Source of the DNA: Kryptolebias marmoratus | Taxonomy: Eukaryota > Chordata > Actinopteri > Cyprinodontiformes > Rivulidae | NCBI RefSeq assembly: GCF_001649575.2 | Contig: NC_051435.1 | Coordinates: forward strand, 5,794,953-5,858,952 | Reading direction: 5' to 3' | Length of the DNA stretch: 64,000 nt | Shown: positions 54,401 through 64,000 of the stretch, in pieces | How positions within the stretch are numbered: position 1 is the first letter of the stretch | Layout of the letters: every line of letters starts with the position of its first letter | The notes under the pieces: generated by a model | What the model was told of the DNA's origin: nothing | The model's input: only the letters and a program-made list of their open reading frames with translations | Databases searched by the model: none | Translations under genes and position numbers: made by a program

Positions 54401-57400
54401 ATATGATCCTGAGGCACTGTTCTTACAGCATGAAGTACTGCAGAGCTCAATTTAGTGCCATGAGAAACCCATTTTAACATAACAGCTAAAAATAATACGT
54501 TTATTTAATGCTTTAAAACAAGCATGGTTCTAAGAAGGTTAAAGCCAAGTCTGAAATCAAATCTAAAGTTTATTAATTTTAAGTTGGGCCAGGTTCCAGC
54601 TCTAATAAAAAATGTTTGCAAAACCATCAGACTTGTTCATGTAGTTCTACCAACACAAAAACATATCAACCACATAATCTCTTTTTCCAGAGGGGAATAT
54701 CTGTCAGCAAGTCCATTTCCAAATTTATCACCAACCAAAGCTTGGTCAGCCATAAGAAATTGTATGCAATGGCTGTGGGAGAGAACAGTCATTATGCATA
54801 AATGTGGCATTTAATTATAAATGGTGCCACATCCAATCAAATACATTTGCATTTTATTCTTAGGTTGTAGAGGTGGGTAGAAAGACGAACACTCGCTTTT
54901 CCATTATCTTCCTCTAGTTCAAAGCTCACCATCACGCCAACACACTCACTGCAGAGGTCTGAATCTGCCCACTTAAGCCAACATGCCACTACAACAAGTG
55001 CCCACTTTAATCTACCTACATAAAGTTCTATGTAACTGCTCCAAGCCTTTTCAAAAACTCTTTCTAAAACAGTGTGAATCTGCAACAAACAGGATGATAA
55101 CTGTCAAACTAAAGGCACATACACATATGGAAATTGGTTTTACCAAAATGGAAGGCCAATAAAGTTAACTCGAATGCATAGGAGCCAGTATCAACACATT
55201 TTTAACAATGTGCCATCTTTTAACAAAAGGCACTGTTTGACACCAATTTAAACCTTAGATGGACCCAAATAAGAGTAAGTTCATTTATATGAAAACTTTA
55301 CATCAGAAACTTAAATTGTTATACTCTGGTACAAAAACAATTTACTTCATAACATCCGAGGGGGATTTTTGTGCAGCTTACATTTTAAAACTATTAAGCC
55401 CAAAAGTTGAGCATTATTAGGGCACTTTAGGTGAATTGTCAGTTGCCATGGTTACAATCCACTGAATGCACTTTCAGTCCCTGGGGTTTTAAATCACATT
55501 CTAGCTTAAGGAGAAAAATGTAAAACACTTGGCAACATTTAACGAAGAACTCCAGGCTTTAAATAGTAATCTGCATCTCACCAGTGACAGTGTCCAAATC
55601 AATAACCAGAGCGGATGCACCTGTACTTTTATAGATTTACAACACTTATTTACTGCCTTTCAATTAAAGTTTTATAACTCACAGCACTAGGAAAGCAAAC
55701 AGGTGTGATGCCATGATATAGAAAATGATTCCAAAGGCCATCCTTCTAACAGGAAAAGCACCGGTTTACTGTAATACTCCAATATCCAACAGGAAAATAA
55801 CTTATATCAGTGACTATAATTATTCAGTAAATAGATTGGGCAGTTACCTTTGCATGTTTTGCAGATAAAAAGCTTTTGATAACCATAACAAATGATGAGT
55901 TAAAATAAGTAAAACTGGTTAGTTGTAAGGAATGTGGAAAGTAGCTGTTAACTTGTCTTTAGTCATAATAACATTTTATATTTCAGGTAACAGTAGACTG
56001 CATAAAAGGAATAAGTCCAATGTGATGCTCATCTGGCAAACAGTCAATAACATTAGTTCACTCCCACATATGAACTCTGATTCCTGCTGCTTCTGACAAG
56101 CAGGGCAGAGGTCACATTCTGGAAACTACCATGACAGCAGTGATTGATTTTATGTAATCAGAGTTTCACATCCTCAGCCAAAAACATGTTAATAGTGACA
56201 TTTACTTTATGCTGTGTTTATTATGCCTTGACTAATAAAACAGGTTACATGCTATACTTGATAAAGCCATGAAAACAGTTATTATGGACTGCCACTAGCT
56301 GTCTAACAATGAATATAGGATGATCCAATTTTAAGAAAAAAAAATAAACCTACTTTTTCAACCCCCACTGCACATAGACCAATTTTACAAATAATCCATC
56401 ATAAGCATGTGCATGACAGCTGGAGGCCTTGATGTACACCATGCAGAGGGGCCTCTTTGCTCCATTAGCCAGTCCTGATGCCTCTCTGTGACCAATGCTC
56501 TAGTGGCACCAAGTATTGAGTGCTGAGAGCATCAGGGGTCTCAATACCTCATTAAACAAAGAGATAACACAATCCTACCCTGGAGACATGGGGTTAGCAA
56601 ACTGTCCTCGCACACAACGCACTCAATCTGTGTCTAAATTGGGTGGCAATCAACATACAAAAGATGACTAGAGTCCATCTGTGACAGAAACTGATTAGTT
56701 GATCTCTAATGCACAGTCTGTGTTTAGAAGGGGGGACAGACACCTGCCAGTTAATTACTAAGGTGCCACATCTGAGCAGGGAGCACTTTGCTAAAATGAC
56801 CACTATTGGAAACCATAACTAGATTAGTGGAGATGGGTGTGGCAGCACAGTTCTTAAAAACTAATTAACTCCAGTGAATTGACATCAAAAGTAGTTGCCA
56901 ATTTGGAGAGAAAAATTGAAAAGGTAGTCAAGCAATCAATCAATAAATAAGCTAATGTCATCGTAGCTATGCCTTATACATGTATATGCATCGTTATTTT
57001 TTGATATTGATGCATAATTTTACAATCCATATTGCTATTAGAGACAACATTTTCAGTTAACATGGACTACTTCTGTGATGAGCTTGTTCACATTCAAACT
57101 GATTCAGTGTCAAATATTTCCAAAACAATGCAAGCATTTAGAATTTGCACACCATTACTTCTATAAATGCCAAACATGCAGTTTCAAAAGTTATTATATC
57201 ATTCAAAAGCAAAAACAAAGACAACCTCCACATCTCTTAATTAAAGCAGAAGTTTGTACCAACTCTCAAACATCACACCTGAAATATCATCCCAGAGATT
57301 ACCGATCTAGACAACAGCTGTGAGTAGGACCTGGATTAGTAGCTGTTCAGGTAAGAAGTCCAAAAACAGACCAATGACATCCTAACATATTTAATCCTAT

Positions 57401-60400
57401 TATCTGTACAAGGGCTGCATGATCAAAGGAGAAGGAAAAAAATGATGTGTGATACTGTTTAAAACTGCAATGACAATATCAATTTACATAAACACAATTT
57501 TCCCTTCACTCTTTACCCTTTTTTCTGTCATCACCATCATCTAAACCAGCTGTGGGCAACAAGGCCATTGATAAATGCTAGCTATTACAGTCTATATTAT
57601 TCACATGCAGAACATAAATGCATTTTCCTTGAAACATAATGGTCTGATTTATTGCAGTCCAACCAGACCTCACTGATATTGCAATGATAATTTTTGATGT
57701 ATTGTACAGGTCTAATCTGTACAGTCTTTCAAACATACTCCAGCTCAATAACATTTACACTCTTTCTAAAAGCAATCAAATGCTTTAATTCCTCACCATC
57801 TGAGTGCAGGTGGGTTTTGTAATTTTTATAAAAAACAACCCAGCATCTATAGGGACATCTCAAAAGTACTGACCTTGCCTGCTGCAACATGTTGAGAACT
57901 ACTAATTTTATACAAGTAACAAGTGTTTAATTAGGATCAAAGACGGGAAAAAGGAAGAGGCCCAACACCCCCTGTAGTTGCCTTAATTAAAACCCCAATG
58001 CTGATGTACTTCAGCACTGTCCAGTCTCTGTGGTAAATTACCAGAGTCAGTTAAAGCTTAGCCATGCAAACAAGAAGGAAACATGGGAGCTTCTTTGATT
58101 TGGAAAAATTATGGGGAGTTGGAAAGACTGGTTGCTGGACTCAGCCGACAGTGGCAGTAGTCCATTAATGGTGCTTTTTCAGGAATACAATTCAGCTAAA
58201 AAAAAATGGCACAAAGTCTAGACTGTTTTTCTCTGCCCAGAACTCAAGTACAGCAGCCTTGCCTCAGTTGAGCTGTGTAACTGGAGTTCTGGCTCAAAAT
58301 GGGAAGGAAAAAAAAAAAACCCAAACATACAAAGACCAAACTTTAGTGAGCACAGTATGGTGAGGCCAATTCAGAACAGCTCCATTTAAAACAAGATCAG
58401 TTTCTCCACTGAGTCACTGAAGTCTGGTGTGAGTAACATTTGTTTTGCCACTCTTTGGATGAATTTTATTTGGATATATTTGCTTAAATTAAATCCAGCT
58501 ATTCACCTGCATTTAACTTTTTCTTACTAAATAAAGAAAAATCAAATTGAATTTTCATTCAGTTTTGGGAACGTGTGAACCTGAAAAAAAAAAAAAAATA
58601 CAAAAACAAACAAACAAAAAAAAAAAAACAGCGATACTCATGTCACTTTGCAGCAAAGGGCACTTCTTTTTAATAACAAATGTTATTAAAACCTGAATTT
58701 TTTTCAACTCGTGTCAGTCTGACATGAACATTTATTCTGCAACAGCTTGGACAATCATTCAGCTCAACATTTGGTTACCATCCATTATCTTTTGGAAAAG
58801 TATTTAAAAGATAAGTTTCCTAAACAAACAGCGAAATTATTATACAGGGTAAGCAAGAAAGCCCTTTTGAAAAAATGTTGCTAACTTTAATTTTAAGGCC
58901 GCAAACCACTAGATTTAAAAAGATAAATTTGAAAATCTATTGCTGGGTTTATCATTCAAAATTATGCTAAATACTAAAAGAACTGGGAAAACAATGACAT
59001 TGTATGGTACACAGAATGGTTCAAATGTACTAGAGTGGCAATTTAAAAAAAAGGGAAAAAAAAAAGAAGTCACAATTACATCAGTTTCACCAAATGTACA
59101 GGGATGTGTAAACAGGATTTTTTCCTGGTTTACAATGCAGACAATCAATGCTTCTACCCACTCAGTGATAAAAAGAAAAATGAAGACCAGAAAGGGAAAG
59201 AAAAGACCCTCACACCAAGAGCTGATGAATGTAAGAAAAGCCAAGCAGCTCATTTTATCTACAGGGAGTTTGTCTCAGTACAAGGGTACTCCACATTTCA
59301 ACTCTGTCCGATGAGTTTGCAGCAGTCTACAGCCATGGCCAGCTAATTGACAAGCACCAGGCTTTGTTTTGTCTTGGCTCACTTGGAGCAATGCTGAGTT
59401 AGAGCTGCCAATAAACAGAATGCATACTACAGTACTGAACTGAAAGAAGACAACCTTATGACTTTTCCTACAGACTGTGCCCTGATCTCAAACTGCCTCC
59501 CACGAAACCCTACTGCATTAGTCACTGTGTCAGAGTGATAATCCTTACATATCTTTGCAATACTCTGCATCCTTAAGACATGACAGTTCCTGCTTATCAC
59601 ATTAGGACAATCAAACCTTAAGCAAACACTTGTCAAATGCCACTCCCAAATTCACATGTCAGAAACAAAACCTAAAACCACACAATCACTTCACCTCTTC
59701 ATACTTGAGTCGCAAGTAGCATTTTGAGCAGTAAATGTATATTTTCACATATAAACAAAGGTTCTGAGATGGACTGAAATGTAAACTTACATGTGGGGAC
59801 TAAGTTCATAGAAGTTTCTGTTGCGATACTCCTCCACCTTCTCTGGCGTGTAGATGGGCAGGGACCTGTAAGGGTTTATGGAGATCACCACACTGCCAAT
59901 GTATGTCTGGAGGGAGAAGAAACAAATGTGAACAATTAGTGTGAATGTCAGTTTTTTGTTTTTTTTTTGGTCACCGTAATTGGTTGTGTAAGGGGCTATA
60001 CAAATAAATGATTGATTGATTGATTGCTTTTCTATTCAACACCTTTTCCTTCCTTCTGTCTATTTGGAACTTTTTTTTTTAATGAGGCAGGAATTTTGTT
60101 ACTTTCCAGTTGGGTGATCCAAATGTATTGTTGAGGCATGCAGTGCCTGAAGTGAAACTGAAGACAAGCAAGAAAAGGCAAAATAAGGTTTGTGGAATCT
60201 GGACTGGGCAGTATGTGCTGAGGAGCTGTATGCAACCAGTTTAGGAGGATGAACAGAAGCAACAACTGCTGTTCATGGAACTCTGAATCATATAAAAATA
60301 AAAATCTCACAGCACCCAAATCAAAGAGCAACTTGTAGACTGCATTTGTCACCAAAACTTTAGGTTAAGGAAGAGAATACTAAAAAGTTCCGTCTTGATT

Positions 60401-63400
60401 TTATATAGACAAACAAATTCAATTTAATGCTCTGTGCACCACTAAGTTGATTACAGACTGTGCAAAGTCTCAGAAGAGATGTTACAGACAAAATTTTTGT
60501 TTGACAGCTGGTCCTGCTCTCTCCACAGTCAGTTCTGTTGTCATTCAGATTCAGATCAGTGACAGAATATGCATGATGATTCATCTTTTTTTTTTTTTTT
60601 TTTTNCGAATGAGTTACATACCCATCACTGGTCTGACTGTGCACCAAATCATATCTAAATTGGTTTGTTTCTTTTGAGGTGATTCATTTTTTTTTTTTTT
60701 TTACGTTTGTCAATTTAATAGGCTTTAACTTTTACCATTTACATTCATTTTCTGTTTTATCACAACATCTGCACTCCTGTGGATCTTTGGGTATTAGGTC
60801 CCATTTTTGGTGCTAGCATTTCACTAGCGATGAGCCAATTGTAGCTCTGTTATACAATGGTGTGAAACCATTGCAAGTAATTGTTAGCCAACATCAGTAA
60901 CTCATTAGAAAGGCTCAATTCTCCAGCGGTTCTCACAGCACAAAGTAATTTCACCATAATGGAAGTCATTTCTTCTCACCCTTGTTTGTGACTAGACTCG
61001 ATTACGGTTGTTGTCTGTCATTTATATTTTCCAGCTCCACTCTTTGACATTAGTGCTTTGATGTGATTTTTTTTTAAGTGTACAAAACTGTTACTGAAAC
61101 AACTCTTGCTGGGGCACAGGCTTTTCTATTTATGCTGGGTTTTTTTTTACTTATTAAATCACTTGGATTGCTAACTTGTAAATTACTTCCTCCATTTATT
61201 CTCTACAAAAATAAGGTAGCATTTTTCAGTGAAATGTGTCATTAAACCTTAGGATTTCTATTGTGTGGGCAGTTTATTATTTATTTAATTTGATCATGCA
61301 AAGTACTGTTTTTCTGTTTTACATTTTTATGTAACAGAACACCTTTATGTAACATCCGATCAACAAATAACACTTGTCAGGTACATCTGAAAGGAAATGC
61401 AACCAGCCATCATCTTCATCATCCTCCCACGCACAAAACTGTGCTCAGATAGCACTTTCAAACGTCAACCTGAAACATTCTCTTTGCTCTCCATGGTAAT
61501 GGCTGTTGCATAAGCCACTCTGACAAGAGTGGAGCATGGCCTTCCCTGTGGCAACACCACAACCTCCCACAGCCTCTTAACAGCACACCAGCAGCAGCAT
61601 GAGACCTTTTAAAGTGCGGAGGATGCACACAGAAAAGTGTGCAATAGAAATACAAGTAATAATGAAGGACTGCTGATCAAATGTAGAATGCACAGGAAAA
61701 TGATGAAGCCCCTTTTCTCTAATAAAAAAAAAAAAAAAAAAAAAATCACATGGACTGAATGTATCATTCAACAAATAATAAAGTTGCTGTTTGAATCATT
61801 GTAGTCATAACACTGGTATCAATAGAAAGTTTTACATCAAATGTGAAACTAATTTAACACCTCAATTTTGTTACATATATTTCTCTTATCAATTTCATTG
61901 CAGATACATGCTCACCATTATCTATAGTAAGTTGTTTTTTATATTTTGATTAAGAAAGGTAACAAAGCTAGGATAGCATATTATTTTAAATTACTAATGC
62001 AAAAAAGTTCAATTCAATTCATTCAATTAAAAAAAAAGGGATGAGAAATGTGCAGGTCTTTTGGTTTGTCTAACAAAATTATAGATTTGCATTCAAATGT
62101 AAAAACTATGGGACAATTGCAAAAGTTTGTATGTCTTCTAAAGTGGCAAACCATAAGCAAAGTATCAAAAGGTCTAATTATTTATAGAATACATACATAC
62201 ACACTGCCCCCAATTACTTAATCCCAGTGCGCAACTGGAGGTTACAACAAGAACACAAGAAAAATAATTTGTTCTTGGGGATCCTACTTGTTGGCTTGCA
62301 ACAAGATGGTTCATGTTTAACTGGGTGACTGTCTTCTTGATTTTCTACCGTTATTGAATACATGACGTGCCGTCCCTCTGGAAAACAAAGCTGTTTTCAT
62401 GTGCAGTGAGATGTCATATGATAGTTTGGTGCGGGGGATGGGCCCATTTGTGAGGAATGATGCCACATGAGGGGAAAATGCATTCAAAAAGGCAGATTCA
62501 TTGGATAAATATAGGTTCCAGTACTTTTTCTGGACATTAATCATGAGGTACAGTTTGTGCAACGCAAAAGCTTCCATTATGGACTTCAAAGCTATGAGTT
62601 TCAACTCCATTTCAGTTTCACTTCAGATGACATCTGTGCTCAACTAAGAAACAAGGCCAGAGACATTCAAATTTTAAATAAGCACAATAAAGAGTGAAAA
62701 AGAAATCTTGATATACTCTTGTTAAAGTTACTGCTCTATCAATTAGCTCCTGATGACAAAAAGAAATGAAAAACATCAGTTAAAAAAAAAAAAAAAAGTT
62801 CAATTATCCCCATTTCTGGCCACAATGCAGACCTTTTCTAAATAAAATATTTAGCATGTCAATAAACCAGTGACGTCAGTCCCCAGCCTTGTGAGCCAAC
62901 AGCAGCCAGAGCAGAACTGTAATCATCCCGGCTGACGTCTGGACTGGCTAACCTGCAGAGCAAAGAAATTATGGACTGCCTCAGCACAAAACCCCAAACC
63001 AATTGCTTGTGGGAGAGATGACAGTTCAAGAACCCAGTTTTCTAGAGATAAGAAATGAGTCAGAATGACTCCCTCTTCTTGCTACAAAGCTTTGGATTTT
63101 ATGCCTCATGAGGGCACCATTCTTGGATTTTTTTAAGTGGTTGTCAAAATCTAGACTGCTTCAACAGTCATGACTGGAATAATATATGAGGGAAATGGGG
63201 GTCAATTTGGACATTAAGAAGTGCCTACAGGTTTCTTTTGTTTTTGTTTTTCTTACTAGTTTTGAAATCAGGGAGTGACAGCACTGTCACAGCACTACTG
63301 AGCTGAGACACAGCCAACACTATGAAAAGCACCAAACACAATGAAAAGAGGTATACTTACATAGATCTCATTGTGGTCAAAACGGTTCTTCAGGTTCTCC

Positions 63401-63486
63401 AGAAATGTGTCTTCAGAAAGGGGCTCCAGGAGGACCATATCCCCAACCCCAATCATATTGTCTAGAAGTGATGTTTTCACCTCCAT
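20813..63486 (-). CDS. myo1b: myo1b, unconventional myosin-Ib, complete coding sequence
   Basis: Single-headed class I myosin, a tension-sensitive actin motor that binds membrane phosphoinositides. Exons in order: 63361-63486, 59791-59906, 48485-48579, 45705-45809, 44354-44400, 42586-42649, 40086-40184, 38673-38776, 37081-37228, 36363-36481, 35744-35830, 35530-35595, 33022-33126, 31310-31372, 30875-31075, 30439-30665, 30001-30201, 28650-28743, 27732-27881, 27551-27619, 26860-26946, 26447-26533, 25403-25489, 24628-24714, 23410-23484, 22462-22596, 22042-22148, 21793-21925, 21356-21508, 21031-21161, 20813-20945. These sum to 3501 nt (1166 codons plus TAA) and every junction is GT-AG and in phase. 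Motor about 1-690 (P-loop GESGAGKT, switch I NDNSSRFGKY, switch II DIYGFE), IQ neck about 690-900, TH1 tail to the end. Glu 16 residues before DALAK satisfies the TEDS rule. The mammalian form is about 1136 residues; the excess is one additional 29-residue IQ exon. The first ATG is [10 protein letters not shown]. 5' UTR exons lie upstream of the window. Confidence 0.97.
24628..27881 (-). other. myo1b: myo1b neck: IQ-motif exons, including four 87-bp exons in a row
   Basis: Exon 27732-27881 encodes IQ1 and most of IQ2 ([28 protein letters not shown]). Exon 27551-27619 encodes [19 protein letters not shown]. Four exons of exactly 87 bp, all phase 0, follow: 26860-26946 ([20 protein letters not shown]), 26447-26533 ([23 protein letters not shown]), 25403-25489 ([23 protein letters not shown]) and 24628-24714 ([23 protein letters not shown]). 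Because the repeat unit is exon-sized and in phase, any subset can be skipped. Mammalian Myo1b alternates 4, 5 or 6 IQ motifs, which bind calmodulin. Full inclusion here gives seven. The third 87-bp exon has Gly instead of Tyr in its IWA(Y/F)W segment. Confidence 0.9.
27080..27535 (+). mobile_element. L2/Maui-like LINE 3' fragment in myo1b intron
   Basis: Plus strand begins with decayed reverse-transcriptase code: SSGSVLGTP (from PQGSVLGP) and a degraded HCYADDTQ block (caatttttattgctatgcag). A 3' UTR follows, ending cttgtaaagtgacctaggatatt...gcttataaata and an AT-rich tail, the usual 3' end of fish L2-type LINEs (from memory). Dead fragment, antisense to myo1b, between exons 27551-27619 and 26860-26946. 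Confidence 0.6.
28821..29085 (+). repeat. Dispersed fish repeat in myo1b intron
   Basis: Contains gttagcaggtttacctaaaa, atggtgatccagatcactat-like runs and the distinctive end gtggaggtttgcgctccccg-agtgcttctagtt, which I recognise as a widespread non-coding fish repeat. Class not determined. Confidence 0.55.
29576..29640 (+). repeat. Short retroelement tail
   Basis: tgtaaagcactttacatcac followed by gtgctatataaataaatttg-acttgactt is a common 3' tail of fish SINE/LINE copies. A similar short tail with (GATT)n lies near 59985-60027. Confidence 0.5.
31373..33021 (-). other. myo1b intron, nothing further recognised
   Basis: AT-rich, with no family-like coding region, RNA gene or complete mobile element seen on either strand. 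Confidence 0.5.
33127..35529 (-). other. myo1b intron containing only the candidate microexon
   Basis: Apart from the 6-nt candidate at 34976-34981, no coding or mobile feature was recognised. An (AAT)n tract lies just upstream of the switch II exon at 35626-35646. Confidence 0.5.
34976..34981 (-). other. myo1b: Candidate 6-nt microexon in myo1b (adds Asp-Gly)
   Basis: On the minus strand GATGGC sits between a pyrimidine-rich acceptor (cctctcctcactg...tcatcag) and a consensus donor (gtaagtaa). Both neighbouring exons meet in phase 0, so inclusion would change IFE-DNSFEQ to IFE-DG-DNSFEQ without a frameshift. The site lies alone in the middle of a 2.4-kb intron. Inclusion is inferred from the splice signals only. 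Confidence 0.4.
35530..35595 (-). other. myo1b: myo1b switch II exon
   Basis: Encodes [20 protein letters not shown] then FE, with the switch II motif DIYGFE that senses nucleotide state and couples to the relay helix. It ends in phase 0 (GAG then gtaagag). The next constitutive exon starts DNSFEQF at 33126, and a candidate 6-nt microexon lies between them. Confidence 0.95.
37229..42585 (-). other. myo1b introns around exons 38673-38776 and 40086-40184
   Basis: Besides these two exons and the nested repeats at 37440-37880, no gene or element was recognised. The open frames present are short and lack family features. Confidence 0.45.
37440..37880. repeat. Nested repeats: foldback element inside a relative of the 305-bp repeat
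   Basis: The outer sequence (caatggacggattttatt ... gaaactcaaagaaataattgg ... aatggctgccacagctaag) belongs to the 10367-11305 family. It is interrupted at 37520-37630 by a copy of the 7837-8020 foldback element (tgtatattctcagtcatcc, arms ggttaaaaaaaacaaac / gaagtccag...tttaccctttt). The direct repeat ATTTTATT is present on both sides (37512-37519, 37631-37638). Confidence 0.6.
42650..48484 (-). other. myo1b introns around exons 44354-44400 and 45705-45809
   Basis: No further feature was recognised. Homopolymer runs occur: poly-T at about 42810-42839 and poly-A at about 46371-46383 and 48449-48475. Confidence 0.45.
48485..48579 (-). other. myo1b: myo1b P-loop exon
   Basis: Encodes [19 protein letters not shown], then [12 protein letters not shown], the Walker A nucleotide-binding loop of the motor (about residues 105-112). 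The exon is flanked by an 11-kb intron upstream. Directly after its donor (gtgagaaac) comes a run of about 27 T on the minus strand (plus-strand poly-A, 48449-48475). Confidence 0.95.
48580..59790 (-). other. Large (11.2 kb) second coding intron of myo1b
   Basis: No exon, RNA gene or coding mobile element could be supported. A fragment near 49600-49660 (cagtatttggtgcgaagacc) resembles a common fish DNA-transposon or repeat edge, but too little is present to classify. Intronic enhancers are possible and not visible by inspection. Confidence 0.45.
59907..63360 (-). other. First coding intron of myo1b
   Basis: Contains one ambiguous base (N at 60605) at the end of a T-run, several homopolymers (61721-61744, 62779-62796) and an unusually long minus-strand open stretch at 62317-62610 without splice or family support. 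Confidence 0.45.
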
Positions 63487-63507
63487 CTTGGCTGTTAATG
63501 TATCCTC
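63361..63507 (-). other. myo1b: myo1b start exon
   Basis: The acceptor before 63507 shows that at least one upstream non-coding exon exists outside the window. The frame is open from the acceptor: ED TLTAK then [10 protein letters not shown]. In mammals the protein begins MAKMEV; here the first of those Met codons is ACA (Thr), so initiation should be at 63484-63486 unless an upstream exon supplies an in-frame ATG. Confidence 0.85.
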
Positions 63508-64000
63508 CTACACAAAAATACAGAAGACATATTGGATAAATTTTACAATTTGAAAAAGGTACTTATGGGGTTGTGTCTTTCTACTTGTTTGATATGGAGC
63601 AATGTTTTTAAGATTGAATTGATTGTACTATGCATGTGCACATGTACAATCATTCCTTACACTTGGCTTCACACATGTTTGTTGCCCACCATTTAATAAA
63701 AATCCAGCAATATTCAAAATGCGCCCATTGTAAAACTCATCTGTTTTGACATATAATTTACCTTCAGAAAGGAAGCAGGGCTGGCTGATTGTCAAACAAG
63801 GTTGAATGACCAGCAGCATGCAAGACATTCTTAGGAAGCTACATACCTCAAGAATTTGAACTCTTGCGGTTTTTTTCCTCCCTACATTTAAAAAAAAAAA
63901 AAAAACCTCACCAAACAAAACAAGCTTTTTCTTCAGAGTTTTTCCCTGTTCAATCCACCTGGATTGTTGCTGTTGTAATATTTTGGGCTGTGAAGCGACC
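63508..64000 (-). other. Upstream intron of myo1b (5' UTR side)
   Basis: Sequence 5' of the acceptor at 63508, so intronic relative to an upstream non-coding exon outside the window. No promoter or exon recognised. Confidence 0.45.

Noticed and set aside
58915..59314. Overlapping open frames of 112 and 124 codons on opposite strands
   Set aside because: Low-complexity Lys/Phe-rich translations of AT-rich intron DNA without splice or family support.
60587..60605. Poly-T run ending in N
   Set aside because: A homopolymer with one unresolved base; an assembly artefact, not a biological feature.

Overview
The window is vertebrate nuclear DNA, most likely from a teleost fish. The genes have many short exons with GT-AG introns, intergenic DNA is AT-rich, and there are fish-type interspersed repeats (a Rex1/CR1-group LINE fragment, an L2/Maui-like LINE tail, a foldback element and other dispersed repeats). 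The species cannot be named from the sequence. Nothing prokaryotic, viral or CRISPR-like is present.

Three protein-coding genes lie head to tail on the minus strand. (1) Positions 1-about 6950 hold the 5' half of cfap65 (ccdc108), an axonemal protein with MSP/Ig-like repeats. Seventeen exons were resolved with consistent splice phases. A probable non-coding first exon lies near 6852-6950, just downstream of two RFX X-box-like sites. The extreme N-terminal coding part could not be found. A degraded LINE sits where it would be expected, and the most 5' coding exon shows a frame conflict. (2) Positions 8052-9933 hold a complete three-exon mnx2-type (MNR2/HB9 family) homeobox gene, with an unusual Leu at homeodomain position 56. 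A repeat flanked by a 14-bp direct duplication lies about 30 nt after its stop codon. (3) Positions 20813-63486 hold the complete coding sequence of myo1b, a class I myosin, in 31 coding exons (1166 codons plus stop). Its neck is encoded partly by four consecutive 87-bp exons, one more than I know from mammals, giving up to seven IQ motifs. A candidate 6-nt microexon lies immediately after the switch II/relay exon.

The 8-kb interval between mnx2 and the GC-rich island at about 18.4 kb has no recognisable gene. It carries a roughly 305-bp repeat in three tandem copies (10367-11305) and an inverted relative (13598-14180). The large myo1b introns, especially 48580-59790, hold no recognisable genes. 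The genes do not form a pathway: cfap65 is a motility/ciliary structural gene, mnx2 a developmental transcription factor and myo1b a membrane-actin motor. Their order may be a conserved block, but that was not checked. Exon boundaries were read by eye from splice consensus, reading phase and remembered family sequence. No alignment or search was run.
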